From contig CM035808.1 in assembly GCA_020466095.1 (NCBI GenBank), positions 31,806,391 to 31,870,390 of the forward strand: a stretch of 64,000 nt of DNA, in the 5' to 3' direction. This DNA comes from Chlorops oryzae (lineage: Eukaryota > Arthropoda > Insecta > Diptera > Chloropidae). The notes under the pieces were generated by a model, which ran no database searches, was not told where the DNA came from, and was given only the letters and a program-made list of their open reading frames with translations. Made by a program: the position numbers and the translations under genes. Shown one piece after another: positions 37,019-47,682 of the stretch; the first letter of the stretch is position 1; every line of letters starts with the position of its first letter.

Positions 37019-37655
37019 TTAGAGCTGGTGAAACAATCGATAGCACTATCGATAATATCAATGGTTTCAAACTATCGAAAACATCGATGGTTTTTTGCGG
37101 CTATCGATAGTCTAAAATCGTTGATATTTACTTTAGCTTTGAAATGGTGGTGCTGGCGGTGACGGGGATTTTTTCGAAACGGACAGACTCCTAAAAATAT
37201 CCGAATATTTTGATTATTTAAATTATCGATTATTTCAAATACCGATTATTGAAATTATCGATTGTGTGAATTATCGATTCTTTGAACTATCAATTATTTG
37301 AGCTACCTATTATTGAAATGATCGATTATTTGAACTATCGATTATTCAAATTATCGATTATTTGAATGATCGATTATTTGAATTATCGATAAACCTGAAG
37401 CTCTAACGAGATCAAACCAATAAATAAGAAACTTACACGATTTCTTGCTTCATCACGGCGTGGAAAATCTTCAGAAATTCGGCGAGTCTTATCTGCCCCA
37501 TTTTATAGACCAAATGAGAATTATAGGCGCCATGCAAAATTCCGTGTTTTGTTTTAATTTTAAAATATATCTTCCGATAGCATTATCGACACAATCGATG
37601 GTTTAGACTACCGACTATTGAGACTATCGATGGTCACAATTGTCTCCAGCTCTTA
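37019..37655. mobile_element. ATCGAT-rich element with internal tandem array, TTA target duplication
   Basis: The head is GAGCTGGTGAAACAATCGAT and the tail ends CAATTGTCTCCAGCTC, so GAGCTGG is inverted at the ends. TTA lies on both outer sides (37019-37021 and 37653-37655), which suits PIF/Harbinger-type insertion. It contains ATCGAT many times, including three full TATCGATA sites. Around 37197-37395 there is a tandem array of roughly 15-16-base ATTATCGATTATTTGA units. There is no ORF. Confidence 0.7.
37197..37395. repeat. Tandem array of ATTATCGATTATTTGA units
   Basis: About twelve degenerate units of 15-16 bases, eight of which keep ATCGAT intact. The array corresponds unit by unit to 42495-42685, so the two are copies of one array and not independent expansions. 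Confidence 0.85.
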
Positions 37656-38129
37656 TATCGGCTCTGCGCAAAGCTGACGTTCAATACGCAGAGTAGGTAC
37701 ACCCCTTATATTTCCACGAATTATGAAAAAATGTTGTCTCAAGTTTTTTCTCTCGGTAAAAAATTCACATATAGAAGTGCTATAAATAGTTAAATCTAGT
37801 GAGATACTGTCTAGATTTTTCCTAAGAAGGCCTCTAAAGAGGCGGCACTAAATAGGCCCACGATGACGCCAGGATAGAGTTTTCTATCCGGGCTTTAACT
37901 AGAGAAAATTACATAGGCCATGTCTAGATAATTCACGTCATCGCCAATATAGGGGCGATTCTACCAAGCGCCAAAGTAGGGCCAAGATAAGCCTGATCGA
38001 GTCAAGATTTGTTAGTACAGGGCCTATCTAGACCCAGCCTAGATTTATCTATATTGTTGAAAATCTAGCTAGGCCCAAGCCAATCACCAGACTTCTCTAG
38101 GCAATTTTCTAGCCGGGTTTTAATGTGGA

Positions 38130-39220
38130 CAGTCGATTAATGGTGAGATCATTGAGTGATGTCAAACCACTGAAATCCGATGAAAATCGTTTTAGACCAG
38201 ATGAAATTCTTCTTTTTTAACCCTGAAAAGCAGTTCTCTGATTCTGAACCCGTACCTCTAGTGCCGGTCTTTAACTCGTTGCCGATAGGAAAAAAAATCT
38301 TAATCCCTTCTACCTTTTGTTGGCAACGTTGCTCAGCACTCTGGCTTTGTGAATGCATTCAATAATTGCATAGGAAATTGCTGTTGCTCACACACACGTA
38401 TGTACATGTAAGTATGTACGGGTGTAATTTTGTCTAATGTCAACTCGGTGATTTTCGCAACCGTTTAAAGGCAATTTGAGTGCTTACGTACATAAATGTG
38501 TACATACAACATGCATGCATACATATGGACGTATAATTTGCATGACCCTCACGGCAGGTTCAAGTTTTCTGTTCCACTTCAAAATGGCTTTGATGCATTG
38601 AATAATTTTGTTGCACCGATCAAATAAAAAATCAATTTGAACAATTTTCGAAATAAACAAAGACAAGTGCATCGAGCTTTTCAGCCCATTAAGCAAATTC
38701 ACCATTAGGTAAGTCTGCCATTGTCAAACGCCTTCAACGTTTAATGTACCTAAAAAAGTGGATTTTACGATAGAAATGGTTTGAAGAAGATTTTCAACAG
38801 AACCTACTAGGACTGGAGTAATTCATTTCATCAAGCTTACATCGAGATTATTTGTTTTAAATGCCGACTTTGATTTCTATCATTTGATTTAATGATGTTT
38901 TAAGTTGAAGCTGCTATTTCCTCATACGGCAACCAAGTACGCCAACTCATTCGAACGTTTTAATATTTGCTCATAAGTAGCTTTTAACGTGTCTACTTCT
39001 CGCGCCACATTGGAGCAGAGACAGGCACACGTTCGACTTGTCAATTTATGCACACATCAAAGGCCTTTCATAAGCTGCTAGCTGGCCTCCGTCGACCATA
39101 CATACTTTGCCTTAAAATGCGAAAATCATAACTTAATTCTTTGCACAAGTTCAGTGGATGGCATGCGACACTAATTTAATTAAATCGTTTAAGGGTGAAA
39201 AATTTTAATTGATTTTTTGA
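38130..39220. other. Non-coding stretch
   Basis: No exon supported. There is some ACATACATA/ATGCATGC-type simple sequence around 38385-38530. Confidence 0.4.
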
Positions 39221-39228
39221 TCGCATTC

Positions 39229-39379
39229 GTAGCAAAACAGGGGCAAGGAGGGGCTTTCCCCCACGCGTTTCATTTTCCGACCAACAATATTTTCTGCGTT
39301 CAATGAAAGTTTAAGTAATTTATTTTATCGGAAATCGAAAAATTTTCTCCCCACGCAAAGTCGGATTGCTACTGTCCTG
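39229..39379. mobile_element. Degraded MITE related to the 47.2-kb hAT element
   Basis: The left part GTAGCAAAACAGGGGCAAGG, then AGGGGCTTTCCCCCACGCG, and the right part CCCCACGCAAAGTCGGATTG, then CTACTG, match the arms of the element at 47234-47389. The exact ends and target duplication are lost. Confidence 0.6.
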
Positions 39380-39559
39380 GGGCTATAATTTGAATGAAGT
39401 GAAATTGAATAAATATCTTTTTGTGAGTATTTTGCATGAATAACATGGGATTTATTTCGAAATTGAAATTTTTATGAGTCGAGAGTCCAGCTTGCCGTAG
39501 AAGCATGCCAATCAAAGTCTTCTCATTCTCAGAAAACATGGAGGCTAACTGCAAACAAT

Positions 39560-39724
39560 TTAAGCCTGGCTTCCAATAGCGCAGGAATTCCTGAAAATAT
39601 TGAAAATATGCAAACGTTTGGAACCAGCTACAATCAAATCCTTAATTGATTGAAATTGGTTCCACAAGTTTGCATGCTTTAAATATTTTCAGGCGTTCCT
39701 GCGCTATTGGAAGCCAGGCATTAA
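39560..39724. mobile_element. TTAA-type MITE, copy 4 (best preserved)
   Basis: Element 39564-39720 has ends GCCTGGCTTCCAATAGCGCA and, inverted, TGCCTGGCTTCCAATAGCGC. The arms continue through GGAATTCCTGAAAATATT. TTAA lies directly outside both ends. It is the reference copy for the family seen at 13674, 17917 and 31399. Confidence 0.88.
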
Positions 39725-40223
39725 TGTCGGATTACTATCGAAAAAAGATCTGAAGTTCTTTTTTTTTTTTTTTTTTCACGGAACTAATACTTATTTATTC
39801 GAACAATTAGAAGGTCTTGAAGATAAAATCTGAAGCCTTGAATTTTTTTGAAAAATCAAATGCTGATTACGTGGGCTAAACTTTAATTTATTCAACTTAG
39901 AAAAAAAAAAAAAACACATTCAGAAGCTGTCAGCACAGCAAGAACCATTTAAGTGGGCTTAAGATGAGAATTCGTTGTGGTTTTGACTTCCTATGGTCGT
40001 AATATATTTTGACAGTGATATTTTAATACTTTTCAATGGTCATGATCTGGAACAGGAACTGGAAAGCAAAAATTGCACTCCCTTCCTCACTTCATATCAT
40101 TCGAAATGAATGAAAGAATAAATTCAATTGTTTAATTCTTCATAAATAGTAGGTACTTATATTTATTTCCCTCAGAAACAAATCACGTCAGATGTGGGTA
40201 TTTCCAGGCAAATTAACGTTTTT

Positions 40224-40387
40224 GTCGCGTCCGTATATAGCTTTCCCTTCCGATCTATATAGATGCTTCGAAGCATATAAAAATCTACACGCACTGAACG
40301 AAAGTATTCAGAAACAAAAGCACTATCTTCCGCATTCATGAACTCAGGGGTTAAAATTACTTAAATACTTTAGTGTCGCGTCCGTGT
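40224..40387. repeat. Dispersed repeat, copy A (GTCGCGTCCG family)
   Basis: It begins GTCGCGTCCGTATATAG and ends GTGTCGCGTCCGTGT, so the same motif occurs at both ends in direct orientation. The interior AAAGTATTCAGAAACAAAAG, then CACTATCTTCCGCATTCATG, is shared almost exactly with 53505-53700. Confidence 0.7.
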
Positions 40388-40399
40388 CGAATGGTCTAT

Positions 40400-42235
40400 A
40401 TGAACGATCTCAGGGCGGGAAAATTGCATTTTGTCACATTTGAAGAGAATGCGTGGAATATTCTGCGTTCAAAAACTTTTCAAACGATTTTTCAAATACT
40501 AAAGGACACATATTAATATGAAGCTAATTAGAAGCAAAAAAAAAATGTCGCAATGGCATTTCAAAAGTGACACAGCTCATATTTTCTGCTTACACACTTT
40601 TTACTTTTGCCACCATGTTTCCGTAGGAAAAAATGTTATAAGAAATTTCATTTTAACAAACATGATCAATATCTATTGTTTCCTCTCCCCTGCCCCTCTG
40701 CCTACAGCACTGGTCGTAAATGTATTGGCTTGTTTGCATCAAAATGAGAGCAGACCTCCTTCTAGAGATTTTGAGCAATTGCTTATTTTGACATGCACGA
40801 AGAATAATTGACCTATGAGATTGACTCAAGTCAGAGATCCATCTCAATCAATATATTCGATCAAGACCGATCAATAGCAATCGCAAAATCTTTAACTTGA
40901 CGTCTAAGAGTATATAAAGACTTAAGCTCTTCTTAAATTCCAACGTACATTATTAAATTATTGAGAGTACCTATGTATGTTTGTTTTTCCGGTTATTCGA
41001 TAAGGTATTGACCCAAATCTTGCTCGAGGAGCGGACGCGAACAACTGAAAATTCGAATGAATACTTACAAATAGGGGCATGGCTCAGAATTTATGACGAA
41101 ACTACGCTTAAATAAACCAAAGAAAGAAAAACTATCCAACGGCGACAAACCAAAGCAGAAGAAGAAGAAGAAGAACAGCAACAATAACAGTAAGAGGAAA
41201 CACAAAAAATAAAGAAGAAAATAATGTACAAATGGCCATTCGAGATGCATCGCGTGTTCTTTGAACATGAAATTTTATGTACCTTAAAAAAATAAAAAAT
41301 AGGGTATTTATTATCTGCGTCTTCCGAGGAAATCGAGAAACATGAAACGAAATTCCGTATTTACATATCCACCTCGGAGCCGGAAAAAGGTAGGTCACCC
41401 AGAAGAGCGACCAAATGAAATCGAGTTAGCGTGCCGCGATGAATAGAAATTATCACATGCATGGGAGCCAGCCGAGACAATGGGTTCGGCTTAACTCTAC
41501 CGAGAAAAGATATATTTTCAGTGATAGGAAAGTGAGAGAAAAAAACTGACAGTCCCAAGGTCACTAGAAGTTAAAAATTAAATTCGACGTAAAAGTGAAA
41601 ACGCAGCAAAAAATTGAAGAAAAAAATAATCAAAGTCACGCGAATGGGAAAAGCACAATTAATGGCATTTCAATCGGATTTGAATAACGAAATCTGATTT
41701 CCTTTAGCCGCAATAGAACGCCATAAAGCTTTTGAGCGATTTTAATTGGAGACCTGCACTCGATTTCATGCTCCTAATCTTTCAATTACGTGCTCGATTC
41801 TCATGAGTACGTGTAAAAAAGCAACGCTGACATTGAGATCGACCCGTGCCCGTATTCAGTCGAAAGACATTTATAGAGCAAATCGGTTAACGTTTTGTAG
41901 AGCTCGATTGTTCGATTGCTGCTTTGAAAGGAAACGGAATGTATCGTTTTCTTTGGTATTATTAACAAAAGCTCTTGTTATGGAACTCATTAAGACTTCT
42001 CGAGTGAAGTGTCTAAATGTGAATTGAAGGCTTGAATTGATTGTTTCCAAAATCAAGCCATTCACCTTTCAAAACAAAATTTAATCTAAGCGCAATTCTT
42101 TTGTTGCTTTCAAGTATTGAAAGCTTTTAAATAGATAAATGAGATAAAAGATAAAGAATTATTAATTGATAAATAAATGATGTCGATTCGATGTTTTTTC
42201 AATCGACTTCCGAACTCAATAGTCGGCTGGAACTT
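40400..42235. other. Non-coding stretch
   Basis: No supported host exon. There is a GAA-rich purine run at 41157-41180. Confidence 0.4.
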
Positions 42236-42242
42236 TTAACTA

Positions 42243-42385
42243 TATTTTGCAAGGGCCCTGCCTAGATTTTCCTAGTTTATATCTTGGGCCTGCGCAGCAA
42301 GAGTCTAGACAGGCCTTTGCAAATTTGTTAATTCCATGGTAAGTTTTTCGTTTTAGGACTAGGCGAATTCGAAAAAAAAAATATC
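42243..42385. mobile_element. Partial second copy of the GGCTAGA-ended element
   Basis: CTAGATTTTCCTAGTTTATAT and GTCTAGACAGGCC plus TTTTTCGTTTTAGGACTAGG match 36826-37000. The copy ends where new sequence leading to an ATCGAT array starts. Confidence 0.6.
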
Positions 42386-42479
42386 CACATACCTGAGAAA
42401 GTCGTTTTGATATTTGGTAGAACCTCATTGGTTACGAGATCGCCTCTGTGTAACAGTCAGTCAGTATTACGGTCGAAAT

Positions 42480-42700
42480 GAACAGATTCCTAAAAATATC
42501 CGATTATTGAAATTATCGATTATTTCAACTACCGATTATTGAAATTATCGATTGATTGAATTATCGATTCTTCGAACTATCGATTATTTGAGATACCGAT
42601 TATTTAAATAATCGATTATTGGAACTATCGATTATTCAAATAATCGATTATTTTAATGATCGATTATTTGAATTATCGATAGATCTGAAGCTCTAACGAG
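42480..42700. repeat. ATCGAT-family element fragment with ATTATCGATTATTTGA array
   Basis: After GAACAGATTCCTAAAAATAT the array runs to ATTATCGATAGATCTGAAGC, then TCTAACGAG. The same end occurs at 37385-37413. It abuts a second family member starting at 42703. Confidence 0.82.
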
Positions 42701-42702
42701 TA

Positions 42703-43375
42703 GAGCTGGAGAAACAATCGATAGCACTATCGATACTATCGATGGTTTCAAACTATCGAAAACATCGATGGGTTTTGAAGACTATCGATAGTTTTGATTT
42801 ATGGACATTTACTTTAGCATTGGAAAAGTGGTGCTGGCGGTGACAGAGGGCTGTCTTTGTTTTGAAATGGACAGATTCCTAAAAATGCCTGATGATGATG
42901 AGGTTGGTGATAATGGTGAGGTTAGCGATGATGATGGTGAGGTTAGTGATGATGAGTTATAATTTTTTCCGAGTTGACTATTATGTTCCACCCACACAAA
43001 TTGTACTATAAAAGATTTAAATCTTAGTGTGCTAACAAATGTAAATTCTTGAATAAATATGAAATATGAAATGATGATGGTGAGGTTAGTGAAGATGATG
43101 GTGATGATTATGATGTTGATGGTGATGATAGTGTTGTTGGTGTTGATGGTGTTGATGGTGATGATGGTGATGATGATGGTGATAATGATGGTGATGATGA
43201 TTTTGATGGTGTTGATGGTGATGATGGTGTTGATGGTGATGATGGTGTTGATGGTGATGATGATGGTTGGGTTAGTTATGATGATGACGATGGTGATGAT
43301 GGTGATGATGGTGTTGATCGTGATGATGGCGATGATGGTGTTTAAATTTTGAAATATACCTTCCGATAGTTCTCC
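42703..43375. repeat. ATCGAT-family element carrying (TGATGATGG)n arrays
   Basis: The head GAGCTGGAGAAACAATCGAT, then AGCACTATCGATAC, matches the 27.0- and 37.0-kb copies. After GGACAGATTCCTAAAAATGC the interior is GATGATGGT arrays (42890-42957 and 43060-43341), split by about 100 bp of other sequence. It exits into AAATATACCTTCCGATAG, which also occurs at 37563-37580. Confidence 0.82.
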
Positions 43376-43399
43376 AAATCTACTGAGATGACTGAGAAT

Positions 43400-44415
43400 T
43401 TTCTTCAATTGATTTCTTTATATACGTTTCCGAAATCATGAATTCAGTGAGAATTGTAGGAATTTTTTGAAAAAAAGTACCACTTCACGGGGTAGTTTTG
43501 CATTGGGAGGGAAATACTGATTGGAAATTGGTTTTTAGGACGAATACCATCAAAGGGAACTATGAGCGTATTCTGAGGGTGCTTTTGAGGGTTCAAGCCC
43601 CCCTCGAAATGTTCAGAATTACAAAGGGGATTGAGAAAATGATCTCGGTGGATAGTTTTGTTATGCCTTAAACTTCTTCCGAAATAGTTTTCTGCGTCGG
43701 TGTGTGTCGGAAGGCAACTAAAAACTCATGATAGCTTGTATCTCCTTACCCTTTTGGGTCCAATATAAGAAGGGTATACGAATATAACATTTGTCCAGCG
43801 GGCTGCATCAAGGAATCGAGGAGTTTATAAGGTCAGTCGAGTAGGACAACAGTACAGTTAAGTCGAAGACGAACAAAGAGAACAAAAGATGTGATATTGT
43901 CATCGGCCTGAAGTCTTCTTCTGTATCTTCCGTATTCTCACGAACCCCACCATGGCTTGTTTTAAATCAGCCCTCGGACTTAACGAGACATAGATCTAAG
44001 CAGTGATGCCAACTTAGCGCCTTTCGCGCTAGATCTAGCGCTTTTGGAAGACCCGCGGCGCGAAAACTTCTTTTTAGCGCCAAGCTATTTTTGCGCAAAA
44101 TCTAACTCTTTTTCGCTGCGTTCATTAAAGTTTTCAAAGTAGTTTTTCCTTCAATTTTTCAAACACACCAGCTTTAAGGTGAACCAATGATGAATCTGGC
44201 AGCTTTAATTTTGTGATTGCGTTTAGACTAGAGAAACAATTTGCGTGACCATTTTGTGATATATAATGGCATATGGGAAAGAAAGAAATGGTTGTTCGGT
44301 GTCTTATAGCACTGACAGACATAGGTATTTTACACCATGATGGTGTGAAGTCTAGGTGACACACATAGGTATTTCTCAAAAGTCTACCTTAGCCACCATA
44401 GACTTTTTATAGACT
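43400..44415. other. Non-coding stretch with one possible hAT end
   Basis: CAGTGATGCCAACTTAGCGC near 44003 looks like the end of the same hAT type as the 26.4-kb element, but no matching right end or target duplication was found. No gene is supported. Confidence 0.4.
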
Positions 44416-44420
44416 TCACA

Positions 44421-44601
44421 CCATATAGAACTATAGCTGCAACTTCGGCCAAAAGCTATTACGTGGTACACCACACTTTCTATTACGTGGTTCACCACAA
44501 CACTCGACTTATGGCGTGGTTCACCACAGTTGAACTTTTTCACCAAATCATGCCATAACGCGCCAAAATTTGGCCGAAGTTGCAGCTATAGTTCTATATG
44601 G
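44421..44601. mobile_element. MITE or foldback element with perfect 33-bp inverted repeats
   Basis: The sequence CCATATAGAACTATAGCTGC, continuing AACTTCGGCCAAA, at 44421-44453 is present as an exact inverted copy at 44569-44601. The 115-bp loop holds three GTGGTTCACCACA-like units (ACGTGGTACACCACA, ACGTGGTTCACCACA, GCGTGGTTCACCACA), each itself a small palindrome. No clear target duplication. Confidence 0.75.
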
Positions 44602-45007
44602 AATTCATTATTTAACAGATATGATTTCAACATATTTAAATTCTTTGAATGCAAATTAGAAGCAAATAAATCGAAAATTATGACAAAACAAGTGGATTTA
44701 TGTCGGAGCTGGTTCCGAAGAAACTACTTATTAAGAGATATTATATTCTAATTTCCGTTTTTTTTTTCAGGCTTTTAAGACTTGTTCGTACCGAATATTT
44801 GCATTCATTTTGCAGTAGGTACCTAAGTTGTTTGCAGGTTTTAAGCTCTTAAAGGTTGTTGACCCCATTCATTATTTCATTCATTCCTCCAATCATTCTG
44901 AGGTATGCGTTGTGACCTTTCACAGCGAAGATTGGCAAAAAATATCATTAAACGTTAATGGTATTTTAATTTTTAATGCGTAATCTCCTGAAGCGCAAAT
45001 TTCTTGT

Positions 45008-45184
45008 AGTACTTTCAGTGGCGGATTTAGCAAATAGGCCTAAGGCGGAAAATTTTCAGGGGCGGCAAACTCTGACCGCCAATGCATCAACAACAGAAAA
45101 GCCAAAAATTATGCTGCTGCCTGAGGCGGCAAAATCGCAACTTCGTACGGCGTCAAATTATCTTAATCCGCCCCTGAGTACTTT
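45008..45184. mobile_element. hAT-type MITE with perfect 8-bp target duplication
   Basis: A 161-bp element at 45016-45176 begins CAGTGGCGGATTTAGCAA and ends CTTAATCCGCCCCTG. AGTACTTT lies on both sides (45008-45015 and 45177-45184). Confidence 0.92.
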
Positions 45185-45834
45185 GAGATCTTTTTTCCAG
45201 CAATAAAACAACATTTTCGCTGCAAAAAGAAGAAACAAGAATAAATGTGCTTAGCGTGAATTGCATAATTTCAGAAGAAAGCTTTTTTTCAACTCCAAAC
45301 GTAGGAAAATTGATTGTATTTTGCGAAACTTAATTTCAGTTAATGATTTTTTTTCTCTAGAGTCAGCAAGTTTTATAACTTTTCAAATGAAAAAAGCAAT
45401 TTCATTTGACGATGGAATTCATTTAACCCTCTAACTCCTGGCTCCGTCTCTAGACAAACTTTATTCGAATAAATTAAAATTTCAGATTCATTTTTCTCTA
45501 CCCGAAAATGGTTTTATCAATTTTTTTAATTGAATAACATTTTTTTTTGGGCATTATAGGGTTAAAGAATTTCGATCATGCCGCGAAAAATTCCAAAAAT
45601 TCTGAAGGACCGAGCATGTCATTGGGAAAGCCAGCGGTGCCAGTGCCAGTTAACATTTAGGCGCTGCAGCGCGTTGAATGGTTATCTAGATGAATTTAGG
45701 ACCCAGAATTTAAGACGGGGCTACATACGCATTGACACATTTCGATAATAAAACACATTTTCGATGGCCGCATGGGGACGTCTATTTTTAGATTAAGCGA
45801 ATTTTGTACGGGCAGTATGTTAATCTAGGTCTCG

Positions 45835-45928
45835 CATGGGCCCGTTGTGATACCAAGACCTCAGCTGGGAGTTGAACCCAGAGCCTCTGGCTTCGTAAGA
45901 TGGCATGTCAACCAACTACGACGCATAA
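45835..45928 (-). mobile_element. tRNA-derived SINE-like unit
   Basis: On the minus strand, GTCGTAGTTGGTTGACATGC is followed by the pol III B-box-like GGGTTCAACTCCC (45867-45879), as in a tRNA head. The body then reads TATCACAACGGGCCCATGCG. That body resembles the 3' UTR of the LINE fragment just to the right (ATCACAACGGACCTATATGC), the arrangement expected when a SINE shares a LINE tail. The A box is weak, and it is not a functional tRNA gene. Confidence 0.5.
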
Positions 45929-45942
45929 GAACGAACATACAA

Positions 45943-46390
45943 GGTTAGGTTAGGTTAGGTTAGGTTAGGTTAGGTTAGGTTACGGTGGCTGCCCCCTTTC
46001 AGGGGACACACTTAGTCCGCATATAGGTCCGTTGTGATATCACGAGGGAAGGCATGCCTCCCTAGTTACCCGATTGGTGGAGCCAATTGGACTCATTTAT
46101 GAAGCGAGCCATGTCTTTTATTCGAACAGATGATAGCTCGGTGAGGGAGGAGAAGAAAGAGCCTGGATATTTTCCTGGCCAAACCCGGACAGTGACACAT
46201 GAGGTGGCTCACTGATTCTTTATCCTCCTCCGATCTTCAACTCCTACAGAAGTCACTGTAGGGAATGCCAAGGCGTTCGGCGTGCCTGCCTATTAGGCAG
46301 TGTCTTGGGATAATGAAGACCATACACCGTATGTCGTCGCGGCCCAGGGCAAGGAGTTGACTGGTCTTTTTGTAGTCTAGGTCTACGCAT
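45943..46390 (-). mobile_element. 3' fragment of a non-LTR retrotransposon with a (CCTAA)8 tail
   Basis: Reading the minus strand, the end of a reverse-transcriptase ORF is recognisable: RHCLIGRHAERLGIPYSDFC, then EEDKESVSHLMCHCPGLARK, the Cys/His C-terminal motif of Jockey/R1-like elements. A TGA replaces the expected second cysteine codon, and a frameshift follows before TELSSVRIKDMARFINESNW. The copy is 5' truncated and dead. Its 3' tail is eight exact CCTAA units (GGTTA on plus, 45943-45982), identical to the arthropod telomere repeat. Confidence 0.78.
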
Positions 46391-47225
46391 ATCAACTTAC
46401 AAACATACAAACGCGCGATATAAGCTTTCGGTAACTTGGACCCCGTTGTTTATTCTTCTCATTACTACCACTGGGCAAAGAATAAAGTTGCTATGGATTA
46501 TGGTTTAGGCGCAAATATGAGAAAATAAAGAGAAAAATTAATGCGGACTACTGGCAGCTATTATTGGATACTTTTCTTTTCGCAGCTTTTCAACAATTTT
46601 TCTGCAGTCTGGCCATTCGCCGAGCTCTTCTTTCAACGCGTCTTCCCAACAACCTTGACTCCACTCAACCGTTCAGCGGCTGTTGTCATAAGCAGCAGCT
46701 AAAATATCTAATTTCAACGTTTGTTTTACATTTTTCTGCTTCTTTATTTGTTTCTATTCGTATTATTCTTACCAAATCATTTTCTTTTTTTTTTGTTTGG
46801 TTTAGCATATCATTTAAAGCTTTCTTGACGTGACCATGAAAATGTTTGAGACTATTTTAAAGAAGAATCAAACGAAGTGAAGGGAAGGGACTAAAGTCAT
46901 TAATCAAAAATGTATGTACATATGTGGGTACTTAAATATATTTAGCCGACATATTGGCTCAATAATGTATTTCCAAAAGCCCTTTTTAATTAGCCATACC
47001 TATATGAAAAATGGAAAAGGTCATTATGCGATTTTATTTTTGGTATTAATTGCCGTAATCGGAGATTTTGGGTGTCACATACTCACAGAATCAGCCATTT
47101 CTGTAAGCCATCTCTTTAAATAAATATATGTGTAAAAAAGAGGATTCACCTCCTAGATTTCCTCCTTTTATTCAACATTTTTGTGAGGACACAATCAGAT
47201 ACGTAATTCAACAGAACCTTGAATA

Positions 47226-47397
47226 CATCCTTCCAGTGCTGTAGCAACCATAGGGGCAAGAGGGGGCTTTGCCCCCCACGCATTTTTGATATTGCCCATG
47301 AATAAAATTGAAAAAATAATTTCCCCCCCCCACGCAAATTGGAAAAATAATTTTTGCCCCTCACGCAAAACAGAATTGCTACGGCACTGCATCCTTC
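47226..47397. mobile_element. hAT-type MITE with perfect 8-bp target duplication
   Basis: A 156-bp element at 47234-47389 begins CAGTGCTGTAGCAACCATAG and ends GAATTGCTACGGCACTG. CATCCTTC lies on both sides (47226-47233 and 47390-47397). CCCCCCACGCA occurs twice inside. Confidence 0.93.
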
Positions 47398-47654
47398 CGC
47401 CGGCTAGACATGTCTTTCCTACATAATACGAGTAAGCTTAAATTAAGCCGGTCCTACACTCGTTGCCAATTGCAAAGCAACGCGTTCATTAAAGGTACAT
47501 ATGTATATCGAAAAACTTTTTTTGGCTTGATCATTTTTATTACCTACCCCTTTTCGATTCGATATCTTAATATTTGTAGTTTACGTTACGTACACTCTAT
47601 AGAATACCTGATGATACCAATTAGTGATGCTACGAATGTGGTTATTTACGCCTT

Positions 47655-47682
47655 CGCGAATGCGAATGCAAATGCGAATATC
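47655..47682. repeat. Short (GCGAAT)n microsatellite
   Basis: A few hexamer units GCGAATGCGAATGCAAATGC. It lies next to several further ATTCGC motifs up to 47700. Confidence 0.6.

Larger units (their letters stand above)
36823..38118. mobile_element. GGCTAGA-ended DNA element split by a nested insertion
   Basis: The left end GGCTAGATTTTCTTAG and right end CAATTTTCTAGCC are inverted relatives. The body is full of CTAG-containing variants (CTAGATTT, GGCCTAGATA). The element is interrupted at 37022-37652 by the ATCGAT-rich element. A partial second copy at 42243-42385 shares TTAGTTTATAT-like and TTTTTCGTTTTAGGACTAGG segments. No target duplication could be fixed. Confidence 0.55.

Noticed and set aside
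37197..37395. Regularly spaced short repeats resembling a CRISPR array
   Set aside because: The units are 15-16 bases and contiguous, with no unique spacers, in a eukaryotic genome. It is a tandem satellite.
40653..42428. Several 60-95 codon ORFs in the 40-42 kb region
   Set aside because: They are isolated and have no motifs, splice context or codon pattern suggesting coding; expected by chance at this length.
44003..44060. Possible complete hAT element starting CAGTGATGCCAACTTAGC
   Set aside because: No inverted partner or 8-bp duplication was found downstream, so only a possible end is noted.
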